The notes under the pieces are model-generated. The model saw only the letters and a program-made list of their open reading frames with translations, did not search any database and was not told the origin of the DNA. From contig NZ_JBJKFD010000001.1 in assembly GCF_049723905.1 (NCBI RefSeq), forward strand, positions 930,001 through 994,000: a DNA stretch of 64,000 bases, read 5' to 3'. Below are positions 1-7,842 of the stretch, in pieces. The DNA comes from G963665185 sp049723905. Lineage in GTDB: Bacteria; Desulfobacterota; Desulfovibrionia; Desulfovibrionales; Desulfovibrionaceae. The position numbers were made by a program, and so were the translations under genes. Within the stretch, counting starts at the first letter, position 1, and each line of letters starts with the position of its first letter.

Positions 1-652
1 TGGGACGTGCTGCCAGGATGATGAGGTCGGTAGGTTGAAGTCCCGCGGTCATCTCGTTAAGGCGGCTGAAGCCGGTGGTTACACCAGTTATAAGATCCCG
101 GCTTGCAGCACGTTTTTCAAGCTGCTCAAAGACCGATTGCACCAAATCCTTACTGGCGGAATAGTCTTGCGCGGCATGCTGCTCGGCGACCTTAAAAACG
201 GCCTGCTGGGCCTTGTCCACAATGCTTTCTGCATCTTCAGCAGACTCGAAACTTTCCCTGATGATCTCCATGCCCGCATTGATCAACTGACGCTTAACCG
301 AATTCTCTTTGACAATCCGGGCATACGCCATTGCATTGGATGCGCTGACAACCGCAGAGGCAATGTCGGCTAAATACGCGTGGCCGCCTACCTCCTGCAG
401 CTTCCCCTGCTTTTTGAGATAGTCAGCGACTGTAACCAAATCCACGGGCGTGTTGGCCGCGTAGAGGTCTTTGAAGGCATTGAAGATAATACGGTGGGTT
501 GAGGAGTAAAAATCGTCCTCTCCCAAAAGATCAACAAGGGAGTGAAAGATACTCCCCTTCAAAAAGACCCCCCCCAGAACCGCCATTTCAGCATTGGCGT
601 TCTGAGGGGGGATTTTACGCAGGAAGTCTTGGGGTGCCGATTCTTCTGGCAT
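1..652 (-). CDS. dnaB: Replicative DNA helicase DnaB, N-terminal part (runs off left edge)
   Basis: DnaB is the ring-shaped helicase that unwinds DNA ahead of the replisome. About 217 codons are visible on the minus strand. The start is the ATG at 652, 43 bases after the rplI stop; it has no strong ribosome-binding site, which suggests translational coupling. The visible protein has the DnaB N-terminal domain: a PPQNANAEMAVLGG stretch near residue 15, then a DDFYSSTHRIIF segment, and later TGFSRLNEMTAGLQPTDLI leading into LAARP just before the edge. The ATP-binding P-loop should lie immediately outside the window. The rpsF-rpsR-rplI-dnaB order is common in bacteria and supports the call. Confidence 0.93.
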   Translation of the reverse strand, partial: MPEESAPQDFLRKIPPQNANAEMAVLGGVFLKGSIFHSLVDLLGEDDFYSSTHRIIFNAFKDLYAANTPVDLVTVADYLKKQGKLQEVGGHAYLADIASAVVSASNAMAYARIVKENSVKRQLINAGMEIIRESFESAEDAESIVDKAQQAVFKVAEQHAAQDYSASKDLVQSVFEQLEKRAASRDLITGVTTGFSRLNEMTAGLQPTDLIILAARP

Positions 653-695
653 CCCGGTAGCCGGATTGTAAGAGTTTCCGGCAGGAAGTGGGCTA

Positions 696-1250
696 CTACT
701 CGGCCTGTTCTGGCTGCTCAGCTTCCACCTCGGGGGCCTCGGCAGGAGCTTCTGCAACTGCTTCGGCTGTTTCCTCGGAAACTTCTGTATCGCTGGCAGC
801 ACCACGCTTAACTACGCGAACTGTAAGTTCGGCAGTAACTTCGGCATGCAGCTTTACGGGCAGAGTGTATTCACCCAGTGCACGGATAGGTTGATCAAGC
901 TCGATTTTTTTGCGGTCGAGATCAATACCCATTTCAGCAAGCATATCGCCAATCATGGCGCTGGTTACGGAACCGTACAGCTTGTCGCTTTCGCCAGTCC
1001 GAACTTCGATAACGACTTCGGCAGCGTTGATTTTTTCTTCAAGGCCTGCGGCCTGGCTGCGCAATTCGGCAGCCTTGGCTTCGAGCTTACGGCGTTCCTG
1101 CTCGAAAACCTTGAGATTGGACGGAGTGGCAAGAATGGCCAGCCCCTGAGGAATCAGGTAGTTCCTGGCAAAACCGGGCTTGACCGAAACTTTGTCGCCA
1201 ACCCGGCCAAGGCTGTCCACATCGGAGCGAAGTACAACTTTCATATTCAT
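696..1250 (-). CDS. rplI: 50S ribosomal protein L9 with acidic C-terminal tail
   Basis: L9 binds 23S rRNA at the base of the L1 stalk. The N-terminal domain has the diagnostic LGRVGDKVSVKPGFARNYL region and the long connecting helix (residues about 45-75). The protein is 184 residues, against about 149 in typical L9. The excess is an Ala/Pro/Glu-rich acidic tail of roughly 35 residues after VVKRG. The start at 1250 (MNMKV) has a GGGGGAG ribosome-binding site about 8 bases upstream. It follows rpsR by 14 bases in the same operon. Confidence 0.97.
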   Translation of the reverse strand: MNMKVVLRSDVDSLGRVGDKVSVKPGFARNYLIPQGLAILATPSNLKVFEQERRKLEAKAAELRSQAAGLEEKINAAEVVIEVRTGESDKLYGSVTSAMIGDMLAEMGIDLDRKKIELDQPIRALGEYTLPVKLHAEVTAELTVRVVKRGAASDTEVSEETAEAVAEAPAEAPEVEAEQPEQAE

Positions 1251-1264
1251 GGTTCCACTCCCCC

Positions 1265-1525
1265 TTAAACAGATCTCTTGCGCACATAAGTAGCGTGCGT
1301 GGTGGTGTAGAAGAGGAGAGCCATCTGGCGCGAACGTTTGATCTCACGAGTGAGACGACGCTGGCACTTGGCGCAGGTACCGGTAATACGACGGGCAATA
1401 ATCTTGCCACGTTCGGTCGTGTAGTCCTTCAAGATATCCGGCCGCTTGTAATCAATGGGCAGAGTCTTGTCGGCGCAGAACCGGCAGTACTTTTTCCGGG
1501 GGGAAAAACGTTTTTTGAAAGCCAT
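1265..1525 (-). CDS. rpsR: 30S ribosomal protein S18
   Basis: S18 is an 86-residue small-subunit protein that binds 16S rRNA as a heterodimer with S6. It shows the family core around DYKRPDILKDYTTERGKI and the basic TGTCAKCQRRLTREIKRSR segment. An N-terminal KKYCRFCADK gives a CxxC that, with the later CAKC pair, could form a zinc site of the kind seen in some S18 proteins. It starts 2 bases after the rpsF stop, consistent with coupled translation. Confidence 0.97.
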   Translation of the reverse strand: MAFKKRFSPRKKYCRFCADKTLPIDYKRPDILKDYTTERGKIIARRITGTCAKCQRRLTREIKRSRQMALLFYTTTHATYVRKRSV

Positions 1526-1527
1526 GC

Positions 1528-1839
1528 CTACGCCTCCTCAGCAGCCGTGTACTCGTCGGCCAGCTTCACAGTAATGAATTTGAAAATACCGTCGGTGATA
1601 CGCACGTTCCGTTCAAACTCGGCAACGCAACCACCTTCGGCAGCAAACTCGAAACGGTGATAGTGACCACGGGTCTGCTTTTCCACAGGATAGGCAAGCT
1701 CACGCATGCCCCAGGCATCGTCAAGGATAATCGAACCCTGTTCGCGTTCGATTACGCCTTTCAGGTTCCCCAGAATTTCCTGACGATTGTCGTCGGAAAG
1801 TTCGGGGCTAAACAAAAGAAGCGCTTCGTAATGACGCAT
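1528..1839 (-). CDS. rpsF: 30S ribosomal protein S6
   Basis: S6 is the small-subunit platform protein that partners S18. The 103-residue sequence begins MRHYEALLLFSPEL and contains the WGMRELAYPVEKQTRGHY core of the family. It is the first ribosomal gene of the operon. An AAGGAGG ribosome-binding site lies about 9 bases upstream of the ATG at 1839. A promoter and a C-rich leader hairpin precede it (1873-1934). Confidence 0.97.
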   Translation of the reverse strand: MRHYEALLLFSPELSDDNRQEILGNLKGVIEREQGSIILDDAWGMRELAYPVEKQTRGHYHRFEFAAEGGCVAEFERNVRITDGIFKFITVKLADEYTAAEEA

Positions 1840-1872
1840 TTGGATATATTCCTCCTTACGGGCTTTGGCCCA

Positions 1873-1890
1873 CCCCCTAAATCGGGGGGG
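1873..1890 (-). promoter_or_regulatory. rpsF leader hairpin, possible S6:S18 autoregulatory site
   Basis: Read on the minus strand, the short rpsF leader folds into a stem of five or more C-G pairs closing a loop that begins CCGAUUUA. It ends about 20 bases before the Shine-Dalgarno. Known S6:S18-binding leader RNAs of rpsF operons present a CCG in or beside a hairpin loop, mimicking the 16S site. The match here is by position and the CCG only, so the regulatory role is inference. Confidence 0.4.
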
Positions 1891-1905
1891 AGCAAGGGAG
1901 GGGGA

Positions 1906-1934
1906 TTCTTATGTGTTTTCCTTGTCCTTGTCAA
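1906..1934 (-). promoter_or_regulatory. Sigma-70 type promoter for rpsF-rpsR-rplI-dnaB
   Basis: Minus-strand -35 TTGACA (1929-1934), 17-base spacer and -10 TAAGAA (1906-1911). The predicted transcript starts near 1899, directly upstream of the C-rich leader hairpin. The promoter overlaps the 3' end of the small gene at 1909-2088. Confidence 0.6.
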
Positions 1935-2088
1935 GATTGTCCTTATCTTTTTCAGGCTTTGTTTCAGACGGTTGCCAACTGCAACTGTTGTCCGCCCCTC
2001 AGCCTTTGATCCCCAAGCGGGGAAACACAAATCGATTAAGAACAAACCATATCACAACAAGTAGCAACAATCCCCAGGCATCATTCAT
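1909..2088 (-). CDS. Candidate small membrane-anchored selenoprotein (in-frame TGA read as Sec)
   Basis: This 59-codon frame on the minus strand has one internal TGA (1999-2001, codon 30). The ATG at 2088 has GCCGGAG six bases upstream and lies 12 bases after the stop of the aminotransferase gene, so the two are probably co-transcribed. Residues 5-22 form one hydrophobic helix. Then come PRLGIKG, the TGA, GADNSC, and a highly charged Lys/Asp/Glu tail ending at TAA 1909-1911. If the TGA is decoded as selenocysteine, the protein has a U-x5-C redox-type motif on a membrane anchor. A stem-loop with bacterial SECIS geometry follows the TGA at once. I cannot name a family. The alternative is a 29-residue hydrophobic peptide ending at the TGA. 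Confidence 0.6.
1965..1994 (-). promoter_or_regulatory. Putative bacterial SECIS stem-loop
   Basis: Starting 4 bases after the TGA, the minus-strand RNA forms CGGAC (1990-1994) paired with GUCUG (1965-1969). An internal loop follows, then GUUGC (1981-1985) paired with GCAAC (1971-1975). These close a five-base apical loop AGUUG (1976-1980). Bacterial SECIS elements carry a G or GU in a small apical loop about 16-37 bases after UGA. Here the loop G (1979) lies about 20 bases after it. Confidence 0.5.
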
Positions 2089-2099
2089 AAAAACTCCGG

Positions 2100-3212
2100 C
2101 TAATCTGTATAAAAGTCCTTGATCAAAGATACAACCTTGCGCACTTCCTCATCTCCAAGTCCGGGGAAGAACGGAAGCGACAAAATCTCGTTACGCAAAC
2201 GATAACTGAAATCGAGCTTGGAGACACCTGCACAATCGGCTTCCCCAAGCTTGAACATGGGCTGCATATGTCCGGGGACCGGATAATGTACGGCGGAGCC
2301 AACTCCGTGTTCTTTAAGAAAACGTCCCAAATCCGCAGCCTTGGGACAGCGAATCACATACAGATGGAAAGCATGTCTGGTTTCCGGACGGACCTTGGGA
2401 ACGGTAACCGGAGTATCCAGGAGAAGCTCAGAGTATAACGCGGCAAGACGATTGCGCTCCTGTACATGGCTATCCAAACGTTTGAGCCGCTCCCGTAAAA
2501 AAGCGGCCTGCAGCTCATCCATCCGGCTGTTGACGCCCGGAACCGTGGAAACATAGCGTTCACTCTCGCCATACTGCTTGAGACGCGCAAGTTCCTCTCC
2601 AAAACGGGAACTCATACCGCAAACCATGCCTGCGTCACCCAGTGCACCCAGGTTTTTTGTTGGGTAAAAGCTATACGCTCCCATTTCCCCCATGGTTCCC
2701 GCAGGCTTCCCTTTATAGGAAGCACCATGGGCCTGGGCACAATCCTCAATAAGATACAGCCCATTTTCCTTGCATACCTGGACAAGACGATCCATGTCAC
2801 ACATCTGTCCGTACAAATGTACGGCAAGAACCGCCTTAGTATTTTCCGTAATAGCCTCTTCCACGCTCGCGGGGTCCAGGGTGTAATAATCCTGATCTAT
2901 TTCGACAAAAGCCGGAATAAGGCCGGAGGCGAGAATGGCATGGTAGCACGGGGGGGCGGTATGCGAAGGTACAATAACCTCATCGCCCGGTTCCAGCCCA
3001 AGCGCAGTTAAAGCAAGGATAATCGCATCGGTCCCATTGGCCACGGATACGGCAAATCCCGATCCAGACCACTCCGCAAACTCTTTCTCAAAGCCCACGG
3101 CTTCCGGGCCGGACAGATACCAGCCTCGTTCAAGAACGCGTTCAAAAGCCTGGCGCAGGTCTTTTTCTTCCTCACAGAACTGACGCTTCAGGTCGTTAAA
3201 TGGAATCTTCAT
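2100..3212 (-). CDS. DegT/DnrJ/EryC1/StrS-family PLP aminotransferase
   Basis: These enzymes transfer an amino group to keto-sugars in the making of nucleotide-linked amino sugars. The 370-residue protein opens with IPFNDLKRQF, has the cofactor-site NGTDAI near residue 60, EDCAQAHGA (Asp near 157) and SFYPTKNLGALGDAGM with the PLP lysine near 186. All family landmarks are present and the length is normal. The substrate cannot be read from context, since it sits between purC and the small TGA-containing gene rather than in a sugar cluster. The start at 3212 has only a weak GGGAA upstream. Confidence 0.93.
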   Translation of the reverse strand: MKIPFNDLKRQFCEEEKDLRQAFERVLERGWYLSGPEAVGFEKEFAEWSGSGFAVSVANGTDAIILALTALGLEPGDEVIVPSHTAPPCYHAILASGLIPAFVEIDQDYYTLDPASVEEAITENTKAVLAVHLYGQMCDMDRLVQVCKENGLYLIEDCAQAHGASYKGKPAGTMGEMGAYSFYPTKNLGALGDAGMVCGMSSRFGEELARLKQYGESERYVSTVPGVNSRMDELQAAFLRERLKRLDSHVQERNRLAALYSELLLDTPVTVPKVRPETRHAFHLYVIRCPKAADLGRFLKEHGVGSAVHYPVPGHMQPMFKLGEADCAGVSKLDFSYRLRNEILSLPFFPGLGDEEVRKVVSLIKDFYTD

Positions 3213-3286
3213 GTACGCTTATTCCCGGTGTTGAATTCAAAGATGCCGTTTTCGAACGACGAGCAATTCCTGTCCCCGCGATACGC

Positions 3287-4183
3287 CTACACGTCCAAAG
3301 GCGAACCTGTCAGCATCTTGTAGATGTCCATATATTTGTCACGGGTGTTGGCAATAATCTCTTCAGGCAGATTGGGAGCTGGCGGCTGTTTGTTGAAGCC
3401 GATGTCCTTGAGGTAGTCACGCACGAACTGCTTATCAAAACTCTTCTGCGAACGGCCCGCTTCGTAATCGGCAAACGGCCAGAAACGCGAAGAGTCAGGA
3501 GTGAGGGCTTCATCAATCCAGATGATACGCCCACCACGAAAGCCGAACTCAAATTTGGTATCGGCGATGATGATTCCACAATTTTTCGCGTAGTTCCGTG
3601 CACGGCGATAAATTTCCAGGGTCAGGTCCTCAACTTCCTTGAGGGCATCTCCCCCCAGAATATCACGAGCTTGTTCCAAAGTGATATTCTCATCGTGCTC
3701 GCCCAGGTCCGCCTTTGTGGACGGGGTGAAGAGAGGTTCTTCAAGCATCTGCGATTCCAACATCCCGGCCGGCAGCTGATGCCCACAGACCTTGCCCGTA
3801 TCTAGATAATCCTTCCAGCCCGACCCGGTAATGTAACCGCGAACAATGCACTCAATGGGAAGCGGCTTGGCTTTCTTGACGATAACCGAACGTCCCTGCA
3901 GCTGACTGCGGTATTTTTGGATGGCTTCAGGGAACTCATCGACATCCGCTGTAATTACATGGTTGGCAACAAGGTCCTTAAACTTATCCATCCAAAACAG
4001 GGTAATCTGGTTAAGGACTGCACCTTTGTATGGGATGGGATCAGGAAGCACGACATCGAAGGCGGAAAGCCGGTCGGTGGTGACGATGAGCAACTCATCG
4101 TCGCTTACTTCGTATATGTCACGAACCTTGCCTCGGGAAAGAAGCTTGAGTTCTGGAATATTGGTTTTAACTACGATTTCCAT
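3287..4183 (-). CDS. purC: Phosphoribosylaminoimidazole-succinocarboxamide synthase (SAICAR synthase)
   Basis: PurC ligates aspartate to CAIR in de novo purine synthesis, using ATP. The protein has 298 residues and the SAICAR-synthase signature LLSRGKVRDIYEV near residue 14, TTDRLSAFDVVLPDPIP, the ECIVRGYITGSGWKDY block and the metal/nucleotide segment IIADTKFEFGF. The longer yeast-like form of the family is of this length. A CGGAGG ribosome-binding site precedes the ATG at 4183. The degT gene follows after 74 bases on the same strand. Confidence 0.97.
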   Translation of the reverse strand: MEIVVKTNIPELKLLSRGKVRDIYEVSDDELLIVTTDRLSAFDVVLPDPIPYKGAVLNQITLFWMDKFKDLVANHVITADVDEFPEAIQKYRSQLQGRSVIVKKAKPLPIECIVRGYITGSGWKDYLDTGKVCGHQLPAGMLESQMLEEPLFTPSTKADLGEHDENITLEQARDILGGDALKEVEDLTLEIYRRARNYAKNCGIIIADTKFEFGFRGGRIIWIDEALTPDSSRFWPFADYEAGRSQKSFDKQFVRDYLKDIGFNKQPPAPNLPEEIIANTRDKYMDIYKMLTGSPLDV

Positions 4184-4263
4184 AGATATCCTCCGTATTG
4201 GCGCTATGGCTATAACAGGTACAGACTACTGCGTTTTACCCTAAACAGACCTTGAACCGTTTT

Positions 4264-5568
4264 TTATATTTTACGGCTCTCGGCAGACCGGGCATGCGCT
4301 TCCAGGCCTTCCAGACGGGCAAGTCTGGCAATTTTATCGACATTGGCGTCTATAAATTCTCTGCTTGCTGAAATGACGCTCGTCTTTTTGGTAAAAGTAT
4401 CAACAGACAGGGCCGAAGAAAAACGAGCCGTGCCCATGGTGGGCAATACATGGTTGGGCCCCGCAAAATAGTCTCCGACAGGTTCAGGAGTATTCGGCCC
4501 CAAAAACACAGCCCCTGCGTTACGTATGCCCCCAAGAACATCCCAGGCATTTTCTACGACGATTTCCAGGTGTTCGGGAGCCAGAATGTTTACGGCTTCG
4601 ACAGCTTGGGTGAGCCCTGGCACAGTGACTATCGCCCCCCAATCCCTCAGAGACTTGCCCGCAATTTCTGTACGCGGCAGGCTGGCTAGCTGTTTTTTCA
4701 ACTCTGCAGCAACAGCCGTGGTAAGGTCTTCATTCGTGCTCACAAGCACACAGGCTGCCATGGGATCATGTTCCGCCTGAGACAGCAAATCCGCGGCAAG
4801 ATGGCTGGGGTTTGCACTGCCGTCGGCCAAAACCACAATTTCACTGGGACCGGCAATCATATCGATTCCAACGGTCCCACTCACCATTCGCTTGGCAGTT
4901 GTCACGAAAATATTGCCCGGACCAGCAACGACGTCCACGGCAGGAAGACTATCGGTTCCATATGCCAGAGCAGCGATCGCCCAGGCACTGCCGACAGCAA
5001 AAACTTCCTCCAGCCCGAGCAGTTTTGCCGCAGCCAAGATGTATGGATTGACACTCCCGTCTGCCCGAGGCGGCGTTACGGCAACGATGCGTTCGACCCC
5101 GGCAACCTGAGCAGGAATTGCATTCATGAGCATGCTGGAAATAAGCGGGGTATCCCCCCCTTTTCCTCCCGGAACATAGAGTCCGGCACGTTCCACCGGC
5201 AGAATCATCTGGCCTAAGATGGTTCCATCATTGGAAGGCACAAACCAGGAATTCCGTTTTTGCCTTTCATGAAAAGCACGAATGTTGGCTGCGGATTCGC
5301 GTATGATGTCCAAATCTCCGGCAGATACCTCTTTAAAGGCATCCTCTATTGCCAGGGAAGAGACACGCAACATTTCCGCACTGAACTTTTCACAGTCAAA
5401 CTTACGGGTGTATTCTACAAGGGCTTCGTCTCCCACCTCCTTGACCCTATCCAAAATGGAGCGAACCGTGCCTTCAACGCCTTGGGAGGAAGGCTGGCGG
5501 GAAGATAGCTTTGAAGCCAGTTGTTTGATAGTAATAATGCCTTCGTAGCCTATGATCTGGCAGGGCAT
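4264..5568 (-). CDS. hisD: Histidinol dehydrogenase
   Basis: HisD oxidises histidinol to histidine in two NAD-dependent steps and needs zinc. From the ATG at 5568 the protein has 434 residues, the usual length. The open frame extends 44 codons further upstream, but AAGGAG lies just before the ATG at 5568 and the family N-terminus begins there (MPCQIIGYEG). Landmarks are PGGKGGDTPLISSMLMNAIPA, GPGNIFVTTAKRMV, GPSEIVVLADGSANP, the LLSQAEHDP metal-ligand segment and FAGPNHVLPT. No other his gene is in the window. Confidence 0.97.
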   Translation of the reverse strand: MPCQIIGYEGIITIKQLASKLSSRQPSSQGVEGTVRSILDRVKEVGDEALVEYTRKFDCEKFSAEMLRVSSLAIEDAFKEVSAGDLDIIRESAANIRAFHERQKRNSWFVPSNDGTILGQMILPVERAGLYVPGGKGGDTPLISSMLMNAIPAQVAGVERIVAVTPPRADGSVNPYILAAAKLLGLEEVFAVGSAWAIAALAYGTDSLPAVDVVAGPGNIFVTTAKRMVSGTVGIDMIAGPSEIVVLADGSANPSHLAADLLSQAEHDPMAACVLVSTNEDLTTAVAAELKKQLASLPRTEIAGKSLRDWGAIVTVPGLTQAVEAVNILAPEHLEIVVENAWDVLGGIRNAGAVFLGPNTPEPVGDYFAGPNHVLPTMGTARFSSALSVDTFTKKTSVISASREFIDANVDKIARLARLEGLEAHARSAESRKI

Positions 5569-5771
5569 GTTTTCTCCTTGGCTAAACCTTGAAAATGCTG
5601 ATTTTACCAGCACCAAGGCTATAGCCGAGGGACTTTGAAATGTCGAGAAAACCGGGAAACGACATTTGATGCCGCTTCCGGAAATAGGTATGTGAAACAA
5701 ATCAAAAGAAGAACGCGGGCACTCTCCGTCCGCTCCTCTGTATGGACCACTTGATCTTATCGGAGAAGTTC

Positions 5772-6278
5772 ATGGCTGAATTCTGGGCTGTCGTTTTTAT
5801 AATATTGTTGGTGCTTTGCCTGCTTTCCCTTATTTTTACACTTCCCGGGAACTGGCTCATGGTAGGATTGGTCGCAGTCTGGAAATGGCTTCACCCGGAC
5901 ATGGACAGCGGCTGGAGTTTCGTCATCATTCTTCTGGGGCTGGCAGGTTTGTCGGAAGGGTTGCAGTATGTCAGCCAAATATGGAGCGTACGCCGCTACG
6001 GCGGTTCCAAAAGAGCCAATTGGTGGTCGATCATTGGCTCCGTTATCGGCGCCATCGCACTTGCGCCAATAGCCTTTGGATTCGGGGCCATCCCAGGTGC
6101 CTTTGCCGGAGCCTATGCTGGCGGATACTTGGCAGAATTTTCCCAAGGGAAAAACCGTTCAGAAGCCCACAGGTCGGCCATGGGTGCCTTTTTCGGCTCT
6201 GTGTTCGGCATGGTCGTCAAATTCGGCATAGGTGCGTTTATGCTGATGCTGACAGCACGGCACATCTGGCCAGCCTGA
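5772..6278 (+). CDS. DUF456-family membrane protein
   Basis: This small integral membrane protein of about 168 residues has three or four hydrophobic segments. A Gly/Ala-rich stretch (FGAIPGAFAGAYAGGYLAEF) is followed by KNRSEAHRSAMGAFFGSVFG, an arrangement typical of DUF456. The function of the family is unknown. The chosen start at 5772 has CGGAGAA just upstream. An in-frame ATG at 5742 lacks a ribosome-binding site. It is divergent from hisD, with a shared intergenic region of about 200 bases, and lies 90 bases before thrC. Confidence 0.8.
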   Translation: MAEFWAVVFIILLVLCLLSLIFTLPGNWLMVGLVAVWKWLHPDMDSGWSFVIILLGLAGLSEGLQYVSQIWSVRRYGGSKRANWWSIIGSVIGAIALAPIAFGFGAIPGAFAGAYAGGYLAEFSQGKNRSEAHRSAMGAFFGSVFGMVVKFGIGAFMLMLTARHIWPA

Positions 6279-6368
6279 ACATAGCCTCATTTTTCACTTT
6301 ACCTGGCAGGAACAATCGCATTACCGTGCCGGGCAAAACAGTCCGTTAATCAATTTTTGGAGTAAAAT

Positions 6369-7826
6369 ATGCACCATCAAGCGACTGAGTTCCCTACCTA
6401 CCGTGGGGCCATGGAATATTTCTGTCTTGGCTGCGGCGCTCGTTTTCCAATTAACGAGCTGCATTACACCTGCCCCGAATGCGGCGGTGTATTCTTGCTG
6501 AAAGATACGACTTTCGACTCTCTCAAGGAGCGCTCTGGACAGGAATGGCGAGATCTGCTGGATGCCCGGGCAATGGCCAAGTCCCCTGCCCTCCGCGGCA
6601 TTTTCCGCTACTATGAACTTATGGCTCCGGTTGCCGACCAGGAAGACATCGTCTACCTCGGCGAAGGGCAGACCCCCATAGTTTCCTTTTCCCCAACCAT
6701 GAAGGACGAACTGAACGGGCAAACCGGCGGCTTCAAAAACGACGGACAGAACCCAAGCGCGTCCTTTAAAGACCGAGGAATGGCCTGCGCCTTCAGCTTT
6801 CTCAACTACCTATGCCGTACCCAGGACATAGATGAAATCCTGGCGGTATGTGCTTCCACAGGAGACACAAGTGCCGCTGCAGCCTTGTACGCTTCATATA
6901 CAGGTTCGCGCATCAAGTCGGCCGTTATCCTGCCTCAGGGTAAAGTGACTCCCCAGCAGCTCGCCCAACCTCTCGGCAGCGGAGCCCAGGTTCTGGAAGT
7001 TCCCGGTGTATTCGACGACTGCATGAAGGTTGTCGAGTACCTGGCCGATAACTACCGTGTGGCCCTGCTCAACTCTAAAAACGCATGGCGTATCCTCGGG
7101 CAGGAATCATATGCCTTCGAAGTTGCCCAATGGTACGATTGGGATATGGACGGCAAATGCGTTTTTGTGCCCATCGGCAATGCAGGCAACGTAACCGCCA
7201 TCATGGCCGGTTTCCTCAAGCTGCACCGTCTGGGCATCATCTCCGGACTGCCACGAATTTTCGGCGTACAGTCGCATCATGCCGACCCGGTCTATCGTTA
7301 TTATAGTGTGGAAGACGCAACGGAGCGCCATTACGAGCCGGTAAAGGTCCAGGCAAGTGTTGCCCAGGCCGCTATGATTGGCAATCCTGTCTCTTTCCCT
7401 CGCGTAAAGCATTTTGCCGAACGGTTCGAAGCCATTGGCGGCAAGCGTGCTTTCCAGGTAATACAGGTAACGGAACAGGAAATCATGGACAGCATGCTCC
7501 AGGCTAACCGCAACGGTCATATCGCCTGCACACAAGGCGGGGAATGCCTGGCCGGTCTCAAGCGAGCACGGCAGCTCGGCCTTATAGATACCGAAGAAAC
7601 TGCCATCCTTGATGCAACGGCACATATGCTCAAGTTCATAGGCTTCCAAGATATGTACTTCAGCAACACCTTCCCCGAAGAATATGGGGTTTCCCCTGAA
7701 ACCGCCATGGCTAATGCGCCGCGTCTGGCCATCGACGCATCGGAAAAAACGGCCCTGTCCGAAAAAGAATACACTGCCAAGGCTGCAGCCAACGTAGTGT
7801 CAATGCTCGGCCTGAAAGCCAAATAA
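6369..7826 (+). CDS. thrC: Threonine synthase
   Basis: ThrC converts O-phosphohomoserine to threonine with PLP. The 485-residue protein has an N-terminal zinc ribbon (Cys19, Cys22, Cys35, Cys38), then EGQTPIV near residue 100 and the PLP lysine in NPSASFKDRGMA (Lys134). CASTGDTSAAAALYASY and PIGNAGNVTAIMAGF complete the cofactor site. The ribbon-bearing form is seen in several anaerobic lineages. GGAG precedes the ATG at 6369. tlyA follows after 16 bases and may be co-transcribed. Confidence 0.95.
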   Translation: MHHQATEFPTYRGAMEYFCLGCGARFPINELHYTCPECGGVFLLKDTTFDSLKERSGQEWRDLLDARAMAKSPALRGIFRYYELMAPVADQEDIVYLGEGQTPIVSFSPTMKDELNGQTGGFKNDGQNPSASFKDRGMACAFSFLNYLCRTQDIDEILAVCASTGDTSAAAALYASYTGSRIKSAVILPQGKVTPQQLAQPLGSGAQVLEVPGVFDDCMKVVEYLADNYRVALLNSKNAWRILGQESYAFEVAQWYDWDMDGKCVFVPIGNAGNVTAIMAGFLKLHRLGIISGLPRIFGVQSHHADPVYRYYSVEDATERHYEPVKVQASVAQAAMIGNPVSFPRVKHFAERFEAIGGKRAFQVIQVTEQEIMDSMLQANRNGHIACTQGGECLAGLKRARQLGLIDTEETAILDATAHMLKFIGFQDMYFSNTFPEEYGVSPETAMANAPRLAIDASEKTALSEKEYTAKAAANVVSMLGLKAK

Positions 7827-7842
7827 AGACTTTCTTTTCAAT

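Noticed and set aside
4264..5700. Longer hisD start at 5700
   Set aside because: The extra 44 residues do not match the family, while the ATG at 5568 has AAGGAG and gives the standard 434 residues.
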